The notes under the pieces: generated by a model | Database searches by the model: none | Told to the model about the DNA's origin: nothing | What the model saw: the letters and a program-made list of their open reading frames with translations, nothing else | Assembly: GCA_024516035.1 (NCBI GenBank) | Contig: CM044958.1 | Location: 23,520,108 to 23,584,107 of the forward strand | Origin: Bactericera cockerelli | Lineage: Eukaryota > Arthropoda > Insecta > Hemiptera > Triozidae | Length of the DNA stretch: 64,000 bases | Direction: 5' to 3' | Made by a program: the position numbers and the translations under genes | Shown: positions 43,401 to 50,882 of the stretch, in pieces | How positions within the stretch are numbered: the stretch's first letter is position 1 | Layout of the letters: each line of letters opens with the position of its first letter

Positions 43401-45275
43401 CTCGTATTTAGGAATACTCCAAATAAAACAAATATGAGCCCTGCCAAAAGAATGATGTGTCGATGGCTAAGATGTCAGATCCCAAACTGGAATAAATATC
43501 AGGAAATGATTAACTCTAAAGAGTGTGAAGAAAAAATCAATGAAAATAGAAACAGAATAGCAAAGGTATACAATAGAAGTTGTGTGAAGAGAAGAAATCT
43601 ACAAGAAGGTGAACAGGTTTGGTATAAGAAGAAAATTGAAGATGAAAAATGGGAAAGAGGAAAAGTTATTAGTTGTGAGGGAAAACGTTCCTATCAAGTA
43701 GAAGATGAAGATGGAGCGGTATACAGAAGAAATGAAAAATTCATCAAACCAAACATATGTATAACTGATAGCAATGAAACCGAAGAAGAATCAAGAAGTG
43801 ATATTCAAGAAAAGGATGAACCAGAGATAAGAAGATCAACAAGAAAGAAACAACAACCTAGCCGGTATGGAGACTATGTCATGCATTAAGGAGAGGGATG
43901 TTGTGTTAAAGATCAAAGAAGAGGGGATGTTGGCATTGGCCAGTCTGTGGTGGCCGCTTTGATGTAATGTTGAGATTGATGAGCCAGTGGTGATTCTATA
44001 AAATATACTCACTAAGACTTCTTAAAATAACATTGTTAGCTAACGTTGTTCGCGAACAATGTTCGCTTAGTGTGGACCCGGCAAGAGACAGCGAAATGAG
44101 GAACAGAATGATGTCTTTAATGAAACACGCCCTGCTTCTTTACCAAGTTATTGTAATAATAATATATGTCATTTTTACTTTAAGTATCTTATATTAGAAA
44201 GGTATGTAATGGAATCACCCAAATTTTTAGAAAGTCAGTTTTCGGTGCCAAAACACTTTTTAGGGTCCCCAGAGACTAAATCTAAAGTTTCAGCCATTGG
44301 TCCGTATGTGTGTCTGTGAACAATATATCTCAAGAACGGTAAGAGCTAGAAACTTGAAATTTGGTAAATAAACCTCATTGGTAAACAGCCTTTCGACCTC
44401 CATTTGAAGGCGTTTGGCGATTCTGGTCTACTCTGATGTTTTGTTGATATAGGTAGGTATTGAACTTTTTGGAACCCGAACTCAATTTACCAGTATTTTG
44501 GAGGGTCCCGCTTGGACTAACTTTTATATTATTAATCTTAGATGAGAGTTGTGACTTATCAAATCCAATGACTTTGCTGTTTACGAATTTTTGATTTTTA
44601 GTCACCAGTGGCCAAATACGACTTCTTTGCGGGGGATAAGGAAGGTCGTGTGGTGTCACACCAGTTTATCCTAGTCAAGAACTGTATTTTGTTACATCAG
44701 CAGTATTATAAATGAGCACACAGAAGAAAACACTGCCAATTATGGACACAATACTTCCTCGTGATTGTTTCACATTATTATTTTATACACTTGGCAATTT
44801 TGAAATTTTATACTAAATCACTTGTATCTCCAGAACAACTTAAGCGATTTACATTAAATTTATTTTATATGGTAGAATACTATTTTTTCTACATTCTACA
44901 AAAAATTCTGTATTCTACAAAAAAATCGGCAAGTCGTGGACCTTATTTTTTGACTTTTTTGTCAATTTTTTTGGATTTTCTTATATATATCAGAATTTAA
45001 TTCAAAATTTAGGAATCATACAATGAAACTTAATCAAAATGAAAATGGTTCCAGATTCGATCGTCAAAGGAAAGATAGCGTCCCGAAAGTTCAAGGACTT
45101 GCTGTCGCTAGCGGAGGCGGGCAGGCTGGGCCGCAGCAGTGGCTCCTCCAGTGGCTCCACCACCAGCGCCGACGATGAGAACGCCCTCCGCCACAGAGAC
45201 AGACTGAGGGGCGGCGCGGTGCCGGTACAGCACAGCTCTGTCAGCGAGGAGCCGGCCTACCCAACGCCTCAGGAC
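32109..45275 (+). CDS. Single-pass membrane protein, three internal exons (possibly synaptotagmin-14/16-like)
   Basis: Exons 32109-32279, 33570-33758 and 45055-45275 have consistent phases: each of the first two ends one base into a codon, and each following one starts with two. Exon one encodes EATAEVTAVLAVLG and a membrane segment (LLVVLVLIVVYLNSRW). Exon two encodes a cytosolic-looking linker: AYCFDGLGGITCSDSDEDLR then a proline-rich stretch. Exon three encodes IVKGKIASRKFKDLLSLAEA and a serine-rich stretch, ending TPQD at a GTGAGT donor. The layout TM, CF-x-GG, acidic serine cluster recalls the N-terminal half of synaptotagmin 14/16, but no C2 domain is in the window and the family call is tentative. 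The start codon and the C-terminal exons are outside or unseen. The exons are much richer in G+C than their surroundings. The 11.3-kb second intron holds LINE pieces, a giant hairpin and a Gypsy element. Confidence 0.6.
32591..32805 (-). mobile_element. SINE-like type 2 retroposon with poly(A) tail
   Basis: The minus strand reads GGCCCCACTCAGGCTGGGTG, GAATGGAGGGTAAAACCCCC and GCGACGTTAAACCCCACTT, then about 50 A (a T run at 32591-32641). A direct repeat TCGAGCTTTT at 32584-32593 and 32806-32815 is the target duplication. It lies in the first intron of the membrane-protein gene. Confidence 0.8.
32816..33269. other. Intron sequence, nothing recognised
   Basis: Lies between the retroposon and the short hairpin inside the first visible intron. 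No repeat boundary seen. Confidence 0.3.
33271..33338. repeat. Short 33-base-arm hairpin
   Basis: TCAATCTTTTGTGTAGTATC... (33271-33303) pairs with 33306-33338 with three mismatches and a two-base loop. A mini foldback; the loop is too small for a normal miRNA precursor. Confidence 0.7.
33759..34193. other. Start of long intron, nothing recognised
   Basis: AT-rich; a short direct repeat AGTTCGGTTTGTCTCT occurs at about 34009 and 34031. Confidence 0.3.
34194..34418 (-). pseudogene. LINE reverse transcriptase C-terminal scrap
   Basis: MRHERWQPLINTITPIIIGA followed by TGTKDSHSKLTKALKG fits the common LINE C-terminal pattern of a tryptophan block, then TPIIIGATG. T runs at 34450-34488 and 34579-34605 on the plus strand may be poly(A) tails of minus-strand retroposons. 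Confidence 0.45.
34837..36490. mobile_element. Giant modular hairpin element, about 703-base arms
   Basis: Left arm 34837-35539 and right arm 35787-36490 are reverse complements with only scattered differences; the spacer is 247 bases. Ends are CAGGGTGTCCCACCAAACTT and its complement, flanked by TA (34835-34836, 36491-36492). Within the left arm CAGGGTG recurs after TA at 34960, 35088, 35225 and 35366, and CACCCTGTA closes at 35398 and 35522; the right arm mirrors all of them. No transposase frame. It lies in the long intron of the membrane-protein gene. Confidence 0.9.
36491..39526. other. Intron sequence without recognised gene
   Basis: Three kilobases with few repeat hallmarks. 37110-37600 and 38040-38400 have more balanced base composition and short open frames (for example minus-strand 38118-38396), but no domain recognised. 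Confidence 0.35.
39624..39725 (+). repeat. 5' LTR, 102 bases
   Basis: Starts TGTTGGCATTGGCCAGTCTG and ends CTTCTTAAAATA. Contains TATAAAATA, a probable TATA box for the element. I see no difference from the 3' LTR. Confidence 0.92.
39820..40620 (+). CDS. Retrotransposon Gag-like protein
   Basis: 266 residues from ATG 39820. A coiled-coil-like N-terminus (DKLDEKVKEMVKTLVEQQMK) precedes a retrotransposon capsid-like region (GNMKENIHHFQRMFNNYAVS, and later YREYFMKLKSKVKLCEY) and a cysteine knuckle CNFCGNNWHSDLKMC near the end. The frame stops just after a run of ten A; the second knuckle (CNYCHKTGHFASVC) is in the +1 frame and begins the Pol frame. Structural protein of the retrotransposon particle; RNA binding by the knuckles. 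Confidence 0.85.
   Translation: MDKLDEKVKEMVKTLVEQQMKTLKQNLVEENQPDRDSKLRVTSVRNVPVPSVLSLEGNMKENIHHFQRMFNNYAVSSGLNKEEMNVQVSVMMTIIGDEASKMIYKLIEDPEKQTVENIIKSLEQKLCQEVNVRYERYIFNCIKQEDNENYREYFMKLKSKVKLCEYKQMEEELLLDKITCSIKDINMREKLWLKKNMNLNDAMQMCIGSEEMKQQISCMQDVTNNINKVYTKNNKKYVKQENKKCNFCGNNWHSDLKMCPAKKKRM
40613..43381 (+). CDS. Retrotransposon Pol: protease, reverse transcriptase, RNase H, integrase (interrupted)
   Basis: Open in the +1 frame relative to gag. In order: CCHC knuckle; aspartic protease site LDTGASCNIIG; reverse transcriptase with MDAKKGFWMIQLS, RLPFGISTAMEIFQ and the catalytic LADDILIVG (the usual first tyrosine replaced by leucine); RNase H with QTDSSSFAMGCALIQ and YAQIEKEMLAIV, closing YLADTLSRAP; integrase zinc finger (HSGHLGIEATKK, then CETCAKFG) and core with SMDVRVFE, TDNATNFTGSEF and YYPQSNGKAEASV, so all three acidic residues are present. 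The frame runs out just after the last acidic residue at an 18-base A run (43336-43353). The rest continues one frame over. The A runs may be true mutations or length errors. Confidence 0.92.
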   Translation, partial: ECNYCHKTGHFASVCRKKLSVKQIEYYENGKESDQDEILKIENTSKNGVFTTLQVINGQSQVCDVKCQLDTGASCNIIGEKNLLKIINKTKVLLKPCYTILRAFGGTQIKPRGIYALKIRRLNKIFCLDFIVVEYEHCPLLSAQACDELKLISYCNKVKEQESKPLDSNIPMSTANIMKKYSHVFEGLGKIKGEVDLELTNEVVPVRQAPRRIPVALKDELRKELDDMVQQGIIIEEEGYTDWISNLTMVKKNGKLRICLDPSNLNTALKDTKQQLPTLDEILPELNNAKVFSTMDAKKGFWMIQLSEKSSKMTAFWTPFAKYRYLRLPFGISTAMEIFQKKMLEITNGLRGIHVLADDILIVGYGNTHQEAQKDHDKNLETLFVKLDKENVKLNKEKTKLCKNEIKFYGHILTENGVKPDESKVSAILNMPKPTCKEDLFRFLGMVTYLSRYIKNLSDISETLRKITHQDEIFVWKNEQEECFKNIKKNIANATLLKYYDPKKPVTIQTDSSSFAMGCALIQENVPVAYASKTLTETQRNYAQIEKEMLAIVFACNRFDQYICGRSNVTIETDHSPLVSIFKKPLLKSPKRLQNMILSLQRYNINVKYKSGKTMYLADTLSRAPESMSNQEKQIDIYEINTVMFDQVHVLDELNTGIYYTDDRSVKISDQSIEKIIAETMKDGQLKKLKEQILRGWPENKNQVSEDLKCYWNFRMDLVIENGVVLKNNQILIPISLRQEFLKKIHSGHLGIEATKKLAKEAVFWPNMLSEIEDTVKGCETCAKFGENQKRLEMMSHDVAKYPFEKISMDVRVFEINIKGKQRKFLVTVDHYSDFFEIDEIHDLTPKTTVLMCKRNFSRYGIPEKVITDNATNFTGSEFKVFSKEWEFEHITSSPYYPQSNGKAEASVKKKKKNDKKKYRRK
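43353..43889 (+). CDS. Retrotransposon Pol, integrase C-terminal part
   Basis: The continuation of the integrase in the next frame after the A run: FYKMLLVFRNTPNKTNMSPA is the conserved block following the catalytic core, then GEQVWYKKKIEDEKWERGKV (C-terminal SH3-like part) and a basic tail with RRSTRKKQQPSRYGDYV, typical for Gypsy Pol ends. It stops at 43889, shortly before the polypurine tract, so no envelope gene fits. Confidence 0.88.
   Translation: MIKKSIEENEDFYKMLLVFRNTPNKTNMSPAKRMMCRWLRCQIPNWNKYQEMINSKECEEKINENRNRIAKVYNRSCVKRRNLQEGEQVWYKKKIEDEKWERGKVISCEGKRSYQVEDEDGAVYRRNEKFIKPNICITDSNETEEESRSDIQEKDEPEIRRSTRKKQQPSRYGDYVMH
43928..44029 (+). repeat. 3' LTR, 102 bases
   Basis: Identical by eye to the 5' LTR. 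It follows the polypurine tract directly and is followed by the target copy ACATT. Confidence 0.92.
44190..44695 (-). repeat. Family A repeat copy, rearranged
   Basis: Has GAAAGGTATGTAATGGAATC at the left, CAGCCATTGGTCCGTATGTG and AAGAACGGTAAGAGCTAGAA in the middle, and the terminal hairpin GTGTGGTGTCACACCAG near 44650-44668. The stem CTTTCCTTAT is altered. Confidence 0.55.
44715..45012 (+). repeat. Family B repeat, 5' half
   Basis: Starts with the family B left phrase ACACTGCCAATTATGGACAC AATACTTCCTCGTG and continues CACTTGTATCTCCAGAACAA; truncated before the microsatellite. It directly abuts the third exon of the membrane-protein gene. Confidence 0.65.
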
Positions 45276-45317
45276 GTGAGTAACATTCCAATAGTCTTGA
45301 GCCGGCCACACAGAATA

Positions 45318-45480
45318 AAGGGTTGGATGGAAGAGATTGCCACAGGCAATAACCCCGCCCTTTAGGTAGGACATTTCTCTCTTTTTTTCTTCTTGTATAT
45401 TTGTTTAATCTTTTTGTTTTTCTTTATATTTCATTGTGTTCTACTGTACATATTTTTTGTTCTACCTAATAAAGCTTAAA
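45318..45480 (+). mobile_element. 3' tail of a non-LTR retrotransposon
   Basis: GGTTGGATGGAAGAGATTGC, then CAATAACCCCGCCCTTTAGG and an AT-rich end with AATAAAGC and a poly(A) run at about 45477-45490. It follows the splice donor of the third membrane-protein exon. Confidence 0.55.
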
Positions 45481-45490
45481 AAAAAAAAAA

Positions 45491-45965
45491 TGCATCCGGG
45501 GTTAAGTGGCAGAGAATGCCTAAGGCATTAACTTCGCCCCGGATTACAAGACAACTGTGTACATTTAAATTTAAATATTTTTTTTCTATATTTTATTTTG
45601 TAAACACTGTTAATTTTTTTTTATCTCTGTTAATATTGTTGATTGTTTTGTATAAAAGTACAAAGTGTAAATAAATAAATAATGCATGCATGCATGCATG
45701 AACTGGGAACAGGCTGTATATAAAAAAAAAAAAAATGCATCCGGGGTTAAGTGGCAGAGAATGCCTAAGGCATTAACTTCGCCCCGGATTACAAGACAAC
45801 TGTGTACATTTAAATTTAAATATTTTTTTTCTATATTTTATTTTGTAAACACTGTTAATTTTTTTTTTATCTCTGTTAATATTGTTGATTGTTTTGTATA
45901 AAAATACAAAGTGTAAATAAATAAATAATGCATGCATGCATGCATGAACTGGGAACAGGCTGTAT
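45491..45965 (+). repeat. Two tandem copies of another LINE tail, 244-base period
   Basis: TGCATCCGGGGTTAAGTGGC starts at 45491 and again at 45735; each copy ends with AAATAAATAAT, a (ATGC)n run and GAACTGGGAACAGGCTGTAT, and the first also has a poly(A) stretch. The copies are almost identical. Confidence 0.85.
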
Positions 45966-46167
45966 AAACGATCTTATGCTCGTTTTCTTTTTCTGCCACA
46001 CATTCTCATGCATGTACTTGTACATAATTATGTACATTTGTGGCCGGCTTGAAGACGAAGTTTTTTTATTGGCATGTACGATATTGTCCAAATTGCTTTT
46101 TTTTTCAAATATCATATTTGTGTTATGCTACTCTAACTCACACTACAAGCTCCAGGGTACAAGTCCG

Positions 46168-46300
46168 CCGCCTTAAGGTAAGCACGCACTTATCCGCCTT
46201 AAGGTAAGCACGCACTTATCCGCCTTAAAGTAAACACACACTTATCCGCTTTAAGGTAAGCACGCACTTATCCGCCTTAAGGTAAGCACACACTTATCCG
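46168..46300. repeat. Five copies of a 26-base unit
   Basis: CCGCCTTAAGGTAAGCACGC plus ACTTAT is repeated at 46168, 46194, 46220, 46246 and 46272 with small changes (AAGTAAACACACAC in one). Confidence 0.9.
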
Positions 46301-46769
46301 GAGCGTACGGATCGTAGTTTCTAGTAATAATAAATAATAGGTACATTAGGTATCTTTATGATGTAGTTCTCAATATTTCTGCGGCTCTTATCGCGATAAG
46401 CCATTTTCAAACAAATCTTAGGTTAGCTCGACATTACTTTACAAAGTGTCATTCAAAAGTTGTATACATTTATAATTAACATACTCTGAAAATTTGAGCT
46501 ATAGCTTCTACAAAAGTTGCAGCTTTTATCACTATAAGCCATTTTGATCGAAATCTTAGCCTAGCTCGACATTACTCAACATGGTGTCATTTAAAAATTG
46601 TACATTGATAACCAAGCATGTAAGGAGCAAATTCCAAGTATGAATGGAACATTCCCTGAAAGTTTCAACTCGATTGGACTAAAATTATACAACTAAAATT
46701 ACGCGTTACAATATACATAATATACATAATAATAACAATATCGCCTTATTTCTACTGCCCAATTAGAAC
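46301..46769. other. Diverged direct repeat, otherwise nothing
   Basis: ATAAGCCATTTTCAAACAAA ... TTAGCTCGACATTACTTTAC (46396-46445) recurs in altered form at 46533-46580. No gene. Confidence 0.45.
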
Positions 46770-46940
46770 TATTATGTCCCATTATTCCAGCAGTAAGCCC
46801 AAGACGTATTATTACGAGTATGTGGTAAAAATTCCCAAATGGGAGGATAACTTGTCATGTCCCGGCTGGGTCTCGAACCCGCGACCTCTGGAATCTCTTG
46901 ATTCACAGAGTGCCGCCTTTACCACTGAGCTACTGGGACA
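46770..46940 (-). mobile_element. tRNA-derived SINE type 3
   Basis: The minus strand of 46940-46858 reads TGTCCCAGTAGCTCAGTGGT ... CGGGTTCGAGACCC ... GGGACA: an A-box, a B-box and partly complementary ends, as in a tRNA gene with a long variable region. The D-stem and anticodon arm are poor, and a non-tRNA body follows (46857-46770), so it is a SINE rather than a tRNA gene. A truncated relative lies at 23940-23985. Confidence 0.6.
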
Positions 46941-47519
46941 GACAACATAGGTACATACAAACATAGAAATGGACAAGTGCTCTCTTCGTTCGCAATTACA
47001 AGATAAAAGTACTTGCACACTCAGCAGTACCACTGTTTTAAATTAATTTGGCTCTAAAATTATAGGTCTATCATCTATCAGTAGATATTACGGCTATCAG
47101 AATGCTCCAAGGCCGACGATGATAAAAAGATCCAATTAAGTTCACGTTGTCTACGTGTTTCCATATGATCTGACGAAACCGAGCAAGGATGTTTTAGACA
47201 TTACAAATTGGCACTATTATTTAAAAATAATGAAACCTCATTAATGTTGAAGAATTTTGCCATTAAAGCTAAAATAACTGAAGCATCTAGAAAATAAATA
47301 CAGATCCACTACCAAATAGAAGAATATAAATACAGATTCACTACCAAATAGAGAAGTGTTTATGGTTTATGGATCTTTGAAGATTAGGAAGGCAGTGAAA
47401 TGACTCAATCAGCTTTGCTAATGACTGAAATTTTATTGAACTGAAGCTCATTGCATTAGAGTCGTCAATGGATTGATTATTTAGCATCAAAATAATTAGG
47501 TAGTTACTTAGTTACCTAC
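46941..47519. other. Intergenic or intronic, nothing recognised
   Basis: Short direct repeat ATACAGAT(C/T)CACTACCAAA near 47300 and 47332. No gene. Confidence 0.3.
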
Positions 47520-48353
47520 TGACATTTGCAAATAGGCACACTACCAATTATGGACACAATACTTCCTCGTGAATGGTAATCAAAATTTTCAACTAGTATT
47601 ATCGCTAGAATCAGAGATTTTTTTACTGAATCACTTGTATTTACAAAAGTTCTCAACCGATTCTTTTCAAATTTAAATATCAAATTACACTGCCACTTGT
47701 GGACACAATACTTCCTCGTGATTGGTTCACATTGCACGTAGGTATACACTTGGCAATTTTGAGATTTTATAGTAAGTCACTTGTATCTCCAAAACCAAAA
47801 ACCGATTTTCTTCAAATTTGTTTTGTATGGTGTTATACAGTTTTTTCTACATTCTAGATTCTACAAAGAAATCTGTATTGGCAAGTCGAAGATTTATTTA
47901 TTGACTTTTTTGTCCGAAATTTCGCATTTTCGTAAATATCAGAGCTCAATCAAAATTTATTAAAAAATGATTATAAACCTAAGAAAAAAGCTAATACGCA
48001 TTTACATACAAAATTTCAGTAAGTAAGTAAGTAAAAAGTTACTGGTCAGGCGCATGGTCTCTTATCACCAAGAACCGCTAGTGTGAAGTTGATAAATTTA
48101 AAATGGCACCTTCTAGAATACGTCTATATGTGTACAAAATTTTGTCGAAATCCGTTCTTTAGTTTCTGAGATTTGCACGGTACAAGGAATGTATTTAACA
48201 GACCGACCGACAGACACAAAACCAAAGTTGCTCAGGAGGTTATGAAACGTCCAGAACTATGAAAAAAATTGAAATCGGAGCAAAAATATATTATTTTTTT
48301 ACAAAAACGAACACAGTACTTCCGATTTCTAAGTTAGAAATTTATCGGAAGTA
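47520..48353 (+). repeat. Family B repeat, long copy after a partial copy
   Basis: A partial copy (47530-47680) is followed by a fuller one starting ACTGCCACTTGTGGACACAA near 47690. Landmarks follow in order: CACTTGTATCTCCAAAACCA, TTTCGTAAATATCAGAGCTC, GGCGCATGGTCTCTTATCAC, GACCGACCGACAGACACA, GCTCAGGAGGTTATGAAACG, and the closing stem CTTCCGATTTCTAAGTTAG. Confidence 0.75.
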
Positions 48354-49079
48354 AAATATCAATGAAAATGATCTACAATGATACTTATTTATTAATACAT
48401 AAATATCATGCAAGATCTGAGTTAACAAGACCTTTAATTTTTATCTCTTTGTTAACAATAGAAGGTGAAAGGTTTGAATTTCATAGATCATGGCTAGGTA
48501 CGAATACATTATTCCTTCCCCTTGAACTTGTGTAGAGAAATAACATAATTTGCATTATGCAATAATGGTGTGGATACTGGGTCGGTGATAATTTATCATC
48601 CGGTGAACGGAAGGACGTCTCATGAAGACTAATAGACCAGTTGCATTAAACACAAAAAATGTGTGTGTGTTGTGTATGCAAAATATCTCAAGAACTTTAA
48701 GTTTTATAGAGATAAAATTTGACGTTTAGCTTTATGGCGTTAAAAGTACGTACCCGGAAGGATTTCTTGAAAATCATCGTAAACTGTGGCAGTTATCGAA
48801 ATATGAATTGAATGTAATTCACTTTGTAAGTCACATGAATTTCCGACATATATGGTAGTTTTCTGTAGGTTTAATCCCACCACCAACAATATTTTTGTCT
48901 TTCTAAATATTTTTTCGAGAGGTTTTTATTTCTTGAAGTTATTTTTTTTTACTTGTTACAGTCTGATTTTTTTTTTTAGAAATTTCTATAAAAAATAGAA
49001 AGTCGTCTGATGTTCACATCAGTTTATTTTTATATCGTTAATCAATCCAAAGGAACGATCCTTGTGGCCGCTTAGGGCC
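48354..49079. other. Unclassified, with a family A terminal hairpin
   Basis: Nothing recognised up to 49000; at 49000-49030 AGTCGTCTGATGTTCACATC is a family A left-terminal hairpin in reverse orientation. Confidence 0.35.
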
Positions 49080-49340
49080 GCCCTGTGACCTTAGAGTGCG
49101 ACTGATTGAATCGTGTGGTACCTATATGAAACGAACTTCCATACCAAATTTCAAGTCTCTAGCTCTTACCGTTCTCCAGATATCAGGGTTATGCATGGAC
49201 GGACACACACACAATGTCGGACGCACGGAACAATAGCCAAAAACAACGTTTTCGTTCAGAAACGTGAAAAACTGGGTAGTTCAAATTTTCGACGAATTAA
49301 ATATTTTCTTTATTATAGGATAAGAAAAGTAAAAATATTT
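49080..49340 (+). repeat. Family A repeat, 3' part
   Basis: TTTCAAGTCTCTAGCTCTTA, short ACAC run, GGAACAATAGCCAAAAACAA, then the stem near 49305-49335 (ATAGGATAAGAAAAGTAAAA). Confidence 0.7.
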
Positions 49341-49439
49341 AGCTACCTCCCCGCAGTCCCCGCTCACCCCGCTCTCTCCATACTATAAATTAATATTTAC
49401 TAACTATGTAAAATGTTTTTCATATTTATAAACAAAAAA

Positions 49440-50080
49440 TCTGGTGTAAACATCACACGACTTTCCTTATCCCCCAAAAAGGAGTCGAATTCCGCCACTG
49501 GTGACCCAACGGTAACAGATAACTAAAAACCAATGCCAAATTCGTAATCAGCACTTCAAAATCATTGAATTTGATATGTCATAACCCCCATGTAGGATGA
49601 ACAATAAAAAAGTTAGTCAAAGCGGTTCCCCCCCAAATACCGGTAAATTGGAGCCGAGTTCCAAAAAGATCAAGATATCAAAAAAATGATCAGAATAGAC
49701 CCCTATTATTTTTTTAATCTAAGAAAATGTTGTTCTCTAAAAAATTTTGTATCTTTAACCAATTTAAAGAAGCGGCGCTTGCGGCTAGCATTTGCGGCCC
49801 TGTGGCCGCAGAATGCGGCCGATTTCAACCAAAAGTTTCGTGGTTCGTCTGGTGTATAAAATTAATTTGTGTACCAAATTTCAAGTCTCTAGCTTTTACC
49901 GTTCTTGAGATATCCTGTTCACACACAGACAGACAGACAGACAGACAGACGCACGGACCAATGGCTGAAAACAACTTTTTTGGTATCCTGAGGCCATGAT
50001 TCGTCCAGAAATGTGAAAAACTGGGTAGGTCAAATTTTCGACGAATACAATACTTTCCTTATTATAAGATAAGGAAAGTA
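49440..50080 (+). repeat. Family A repeat, most complete copy
   Basis: Left hairpin CTGGTGTAAACATCACACGA with CTTTCCTTATCCCCC; GAATTCCGCCACTGGTGACC; CAAATACCGGTAAATTGGAG; AAGTCTCTAGCTTTTACCGT; (ACAG)n at 49922-49948; GGACCAATGGCTGAAAACAA; right stem ACTTTCCTTATTATAAGATAAGG. About 640 bases; no coding capacity. Confidence 0.8.
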
Positions 50081-50369
50081 AAAAAGTACATATACCTACA
50101 TACCTTGTTATGGGTATTGTTCAGACAAAATTGGCCAAGCAATTCTTAAAATTTCAAGTCAGTTTTTCCAAAAGGGTTATTCATTGTCTCTATCTAAATG
50201 TATCTTTGTGTCTTATGGTCCACCCAGTTTTTTGAACAATGAAGAAATGTTGAAGTTCAATATTGGTAGATCAGCACTGATACGATTCTCCAAATTTCAA
50301 TATGTTAGAGATTTCCATCTATATATTCCTTTTCGTAATGCCAAAACTGGGTCTTATTCACACAAATAG
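50081..50369. other. Unclassified, one short frame
   Basis: A 61-codon frame at 50184-50369 (FVSYGPPSFLNNEEMLKFNI) has no recognisable family. Confidence 0.25.
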
Positions 50370-50500
50370 CTATTTATTTTTCCACACGTGGTATGAGTGG
50401 ACCCCGGACATTTACGTAAAGAGCAGGAAATTTCTGTGCTGCCAGTAATCGAACCCAGGTCACTTGGCTCTAGTCATACGATGGCTAGTCTGACCACATT
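50370..50500 (-). repeat. tRNA-derived SINE type 1, head part
   Basis: The minus strand contains CCTGGGTTCGATTACTGGCA (B-box) and GGGGTCCACTCATACCAC, as in the full SINE at 28389. The tail is missing. Confidence 0.6.
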
Positions 50501-50882
50501 CATTGTCAATAAATGACAAATAACCCTCTAATTTCTCCTCAATTCATACATTTGCTGAAAAAGAATAGTGAATTTTTAGATGAGAACTCGGATTATTTAT
50601 GTGTAGAATATACTATCACTCATCATGAAAATAGTCGTGACTTTTGTAGGAACTTTTATGTCTACATTTCTACAACCATTTCCAGGATTTGTGAAACATA
50701 TATATTTATTTAATACGTTTCATACAGACGACATTCACAAAATCACAGACACAACAAATAAATAACAACATTGTATGACAATGTAACAAACATGACACTA
50801 TGTACAGAATGACTTGATGAGGGAAGAAGTTGACTGAGGTAAGATAGAACTAGCTATACTAGAATGTATAGTTGTCTCTTAT

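Larger units (their letters stand above)
39624..44029 (+). mobile_element. Ty3/Gypsy LTR retrotransposon, 4406 bases
   Basis: Two identical 102-base LTRs (39624-39725, 43928-44029) flanked by ACATT (39619-39623, 44030-44034). A primer-binding-site-like TGGTGTCATGG follows the left LTR directly, and a polypurine tract AAAGAAGAGGGGA precedes the right one. Gene order gag, protease, reverse transcriptase, RNase H, integrase is that of Ty3/Gypsy; there is no envelope gene. Very short LTRs are known in the Mag lineage, so a Mag-like element is my inference. The frame is interrupted at two A runs. Confidence 0.93.
39527..44082. mobile_element. Small hairpin MITE split by the Gypsy insertion
   Basis: The left end GCCGGGTCCACACTAAGCGA (39527) and the right end (complement, ending 44082) share a 28-base perfect inverted repeat. 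The left part (39527-39584) also contains an internal inverted copy of the end. Without the retrotransposon and one target copy the element would be about 145 bases. Confidence 0.75.

Noticed and set aside
46858..46940. Functional tRNA gene on the minus strand
   Set aside because: D-stem and anticodon arm do not pair well, and a related truncated copy with the same flanking body at 23940 shows it is a SINE.
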